Program-made: the position numbers and the translations under genes
Shown: piece after piece, positions 62,272 through 64,000 of the stretch
How the letters are laid out: every line of letters begins with the position of its first letter
Numbering within the stretch: the first letter of the stretch is position 1
DNA from: Candidatus Zixiibacteriota bacterium
GTDB lineage: Bacteria; Desulfobacterota; Binatia; UBA9968
Assembly (NCBI GenBank): GCA_035574315.1
Contig: DATLYW010000014.1
Span: 1 to 64,000, forward strand
Direction of reading: 5' to 3'
Length of the DNA stretch: 64,000 nucleotides
The notes under the pieces: generated by a model
What the model saw: only the letters and a program-made list of their open reading frames with translations
Database searches by the model: none
What the model was told of the DNA's origin: nothing

Positions 62272-62721
62272 ATGGCGAAGAGCTTAAAAGGGACGAAGAG
62301 TCACGAGAACCTGAAGAGCGCGTTTGCGGGAGAGTCGCAGGCGAATCGCCGCTATCTCTATTTCGCGCGCGTGGCCGACATCGAGGGCTATCCGGAGGTC
62401 GGCGGCCTGTTCAGGGACACCTCGGAGGCGGAGACGGGGCACGCGTTCGGCCATCTCGACTTCCTCAAAGAAGTGGGCGACCCTGTCACGGGAGTTCCCA
62501 TCGGGAGCACGGAAAAGAACCTGAAATCGGCCATCGAGGGCGAGACCTACGAGTATACCGAGATGTATCCCGGCTTCGCGAAGACCGCCCGGGAAGAAGG
62601 GTTTGCGGAGCTGGCAGAGTGGTTCGAGACTCTCGCCAAGGCCGAAAAGTCCCACGCGGGTCGATTCAGCAAGGGGCTGGAGCGAATCGCCGGAAAGGAG
62701 CCTGCCGACACGGCAAGCTGA
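62272..62721 (+). CDS. rubrerythrin (diiron domain only)
   Basis: A 149-residue ferritin-like diiron protein that detoxifies peroxide. The iron-binding Glu/His residues are in [45 protein letters not shown] and [11 protein letters not shown]. The C-terminal rubredoxin-like domain of classical rubrerythrin is missing, so it needs an external electron donor. It is followed 47 bases later by a GlpC-like Fe-S protein, a pairing seen in many bacteria. Confidence 0.95.
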   Translation: MAKSLKGTKSHENLKSAFAGESQANRRYLYFARVADIEGYPEVGGLFRDTSEAETGHAFGHLDFLKEVGDPVTGVPIGSTEKNLKSAIEGETYEYTEMYPGFAKTAREEGFAELAEWFETLAKAEKSHAGRFSKGLERIAGKEPADTAS

Positions 62722-62728
62722 CGGGACG

Positions 62729-62758
62729 GGCGCCCGGGGTCCTTGGGCCTCGGGCGCC
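62729..62758 (+). other. hairpin between rubrerythrin and the GlpC-like gene
   Basis: GGCGCCCG (62729-62736) pairs with CGGGCGCC (62751-62758) across a 14-base loop. There is no T-run, so a complete terminator is unlikely; it may stabilise the rubrerythrin message or reduce readthrough into the next gene. Confidence 0.45.
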
Positions 62759-62768
62759 GCTTCGACCC

Positions 62769-64000
62769 ATGAAACTGGACACTGAAAAGCCGGAATTTTG
62801 GGAATCGGCGAAGCTCGAAGCCGAGCTGAGGCGGGTCTTCGACGTCTGCAATGGCTGCCGCCGGTGCTACAATTTGTGTCCGTCCTTCAACGACCTTTTC
62901 CAGCGGCTCGACCGGGAAGATGTCGACGGGGATGCCGAAAAGCTGGGCGGTGCCGACTTCCAGAGCGTCACCGATCTCTGCTACCAATGCAAACTCTGCT
63001 TCAACCACTGTCCCTATACGCCACCGCACCGCTGGGACCTGGATTTCCCCCGATTGATGCTGCGTTCTCGGGCCATCCAGACCAGACGGAGCGGCCGGTT
63101 GCTCCAGGATCGGTTTCTCGGCGACGTGGACCGGATCGGCCGGATCGGCTCGAGACTTGCGCCGCTTGTGAACTGGTTGAACCGCAATCCGGTCCATCGG
63201 TGGTTGCTGGAAAAGACGGTCGGGATTCATCGCGACCGCATCCTGCCGCGCTACGCTCGACAGACTTTCCGGCAGTGGTACGAAAAGCGCGAAACGACGA
63301 GCCCGGCAGGCGGCGGGAAGAAGGCTGCTCTGTTCTACACCTGCACGGTCAATTTCAATCAGCCGTCGGTCGGTAGGGCTGCGATCCGGGTGCTCGAGAA
63401 AAACGGCGTGCAGACCGGGTGCCCGGAGCAGCGCTGCTGCGGGATGCCATTCCTGGACGGCGGCGATCTCGAGTCGGCGAAGAAAAGCGCGGCGGCGAAC
63501 GTGAGTTCCTTGCACGACTGGGTCCGGCGCGGCTTCGATATCGTCGTGCTGGCTCCGACCTGCAGCTACGTGCTCAAGCGGGAATATCCCGAGCTGCTGC
63601 AGACGGAAGCCGCGAAAGAGGTGGCGGCCAAGGCGCTCGACGTCTGCGAATATCTCATGGCGCTCCACGCCGAGGGCAGGCTCGACACGGGGTTCGTAAG
63701 GAGCGCGGGCAAGATCGCATACCAGATGCCATGTCACCTGCGCGCGCAGAACATTGGCTACAAGTCGCGCGACCTGATGCAGCTGATTCCCGGGACCTCT
63801 GTCCGCACGATCGAGAGGTGCGCGGCGATCGACGGCACGTGGGGTCTCAAGCGGCAGTACTTCGAGCTGTCGCTGAAGGTTGCCCGGCCGCTCCTCGACG
63901 AGCTGGCGGTGGAGAAACCGGATCGTATCGTGTCGGATTGCGCGCTCGCCGGGCTGCAAATCGAGCAGGGCTGCGGCAAAAAGCCCCTGCATCCAGTCGA
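62769..64000 (+). CDS. GlpC/heterodisulfide reductase-like Fe-S protein, truncated by the window end
   Basis: The frame is open from the ATG at 62769 to the last base (410 codons) with no stop. Two ferredoxin-type clusters lie near the start: [12 protein letters not shown] at about 28-39 and [12 protein letters not shown] at about 72-83. Then comes a CCG-type domain with [11 protein letters not shown] near 220 and CPTCSY-like APTCSYV near 270, and a second with MPCHLRAQN at about 325. This is the layout of GlpC and HdrD-type electron carriers. Directly downstream of rubrerythrin, it probably passes electrons to the peroxide-reducing diiron centre. The ribosome site before the ATG is weak. Confidence 0.9.
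   Translation, partial: MKLDTEKPEFWESAKLEAELRRVFDVCNGCRRCYNLCPSFNDLFQRLDREDVDGDAEKLGGADFQSVTDLCYQCKLCFNHCPYTPPHRWDLDFPRLMLRSRAIQTRRSGRLLQDRFLGDVDRIGRIGSRLAPLVNWLNRNPVHRWLLEKTVGIHRDRILPRYARQTFRQWYEKRETTSPAGGGKKAALFYTCTVNFNQPSVGRAAIRVLEKNGVQTGCPEQRCCGMPFLDGGDLESAKKSAAANVSSLHDWVRRGFDIVVLAPTCSYVLKREYPELLQTEAAKEVAAKALDVCEYLMALHAEGRLDTGFVRSAGKIAYQMPCHLRAQNIGYKSRDLMQLIPGTSVRTIERCAAIDGTWGLKRQYFELSLKVARPLLDELAVEKPDRIVSDCALAGLQIEQGCGKKPLHPV

Noticed and set aside
62547..63992. 481-codon minus-strand frame over rubrerythrin and the GlpC-like gene
   Set aside because: The plus strand encodes a protein with two perfect ferredoxin motifs and CCG motifs; the minus frame has no features and is a shadow.

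Overview
The window is a 64 kb stretch of a GC-rich, Gram-negative bacterial chromosome. An outer-membrane porin, a SurA-like chaperone, a lipid A-type acyltransferase and many exported proteins point to a double membrane. The gene mix suggests an uncultivated deltaproteobacterial, Binatota-like or Methylomirabilota/Rokubacteria-like lineage: tripartite tricarboxylate transporters (TTT), LLM flavoenzymes, a DUF1800/DUF1501 pair, divergent housekeeping genes, and a rubrerythrin followed by a GlpC-like Fe-S protein. The lineage is an inference; there is no rRNA here to settle it. I saw no rRNA, tRNA, CRISPR array, insertion sequence or phage.

Layout. 1-0.6 kb: an AT-richer edge with the C-terminal remnant of a membrane glycosyltransferase. 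0.6-4.8 kb: a secreted subtilase, a 750-bp gap, then glycyl-tRNA synthetase. 9.7-5.0 kb (minus): a six-gene operon of ECF sigma factor, zinc-finger anti-sigma, a small secreted protein, DUF3106, DUF1800 and DUF1501, driven by a near-consensus promoter that leaves almost no 5' leader. 9.9-14.8 kb: a metal (Zn/Mn-type) uptake locus of a small His/Cys protein, porin, binding protein, ATPase and permease; the permease is fused in frame to a lipoprotein-like domain. 14.8-21.2 kb: an enamidase-like amidohydrolase and an LLM oxidoreductase face a minus-strand nth-tctABC-DUF456 group. 21.2-28.9 kb: a Rho_N protein, a PA0069-type radical SAM protein, an MFS carrier convergent with a molybdopterin oxidoreductase plus FAD dehydrogenase pair, and DUF309.

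28.9-38.8 kb: mfd, a SurA-like PPIase, pdxA, a phosphohexomutase and a shortened uvrA, all on the plus strand with tight or overlapping junctions. 38.9-44.2 kb: an Fe-S operon with its own sigma70-type promoter and a strong terminator. It mixes ISC and SUF parts (IscS, an A-type carrier, SufB, a second NifS-like desulfurase, an Rrf2 regulator and an unknown small protein) and has no iscU, sufC or sufD. 44.4-49.6 kb: an LpxL-like acyltransferase missing its catalytic acid, a split TPP decarboxylase, a GcvH-like protein without the lipoyl lysine, an exported PCMT, FtsB and enolase. 49.5-53.6 kb: a second endonuclease III, an orphan TTT receptor, surE and a CinA with a degenerate deamidase site. 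62-53.6 kb (minus): MetG-beta-like, alr, purH, purD, purE, tsaC, an ornithine cyclodeaminase-like gene and pepF. 62.2-64 kb: rubrerythrin behind a promoter carrying an inverted repeat, then a GlpC-like Fe-S protein that runs off the window.

The most unusual features are several family members lacking canonical catalytic or cofactor residues (GcvH-like, CinA, LpxL-like), a UvrA missing about 100 residues, the permease-lipoprotein fusion, the hybrid Fe-S operon, and the sigma-factor operon in which the anti-sigma tail resembles a small secreted protein encoded next to it.
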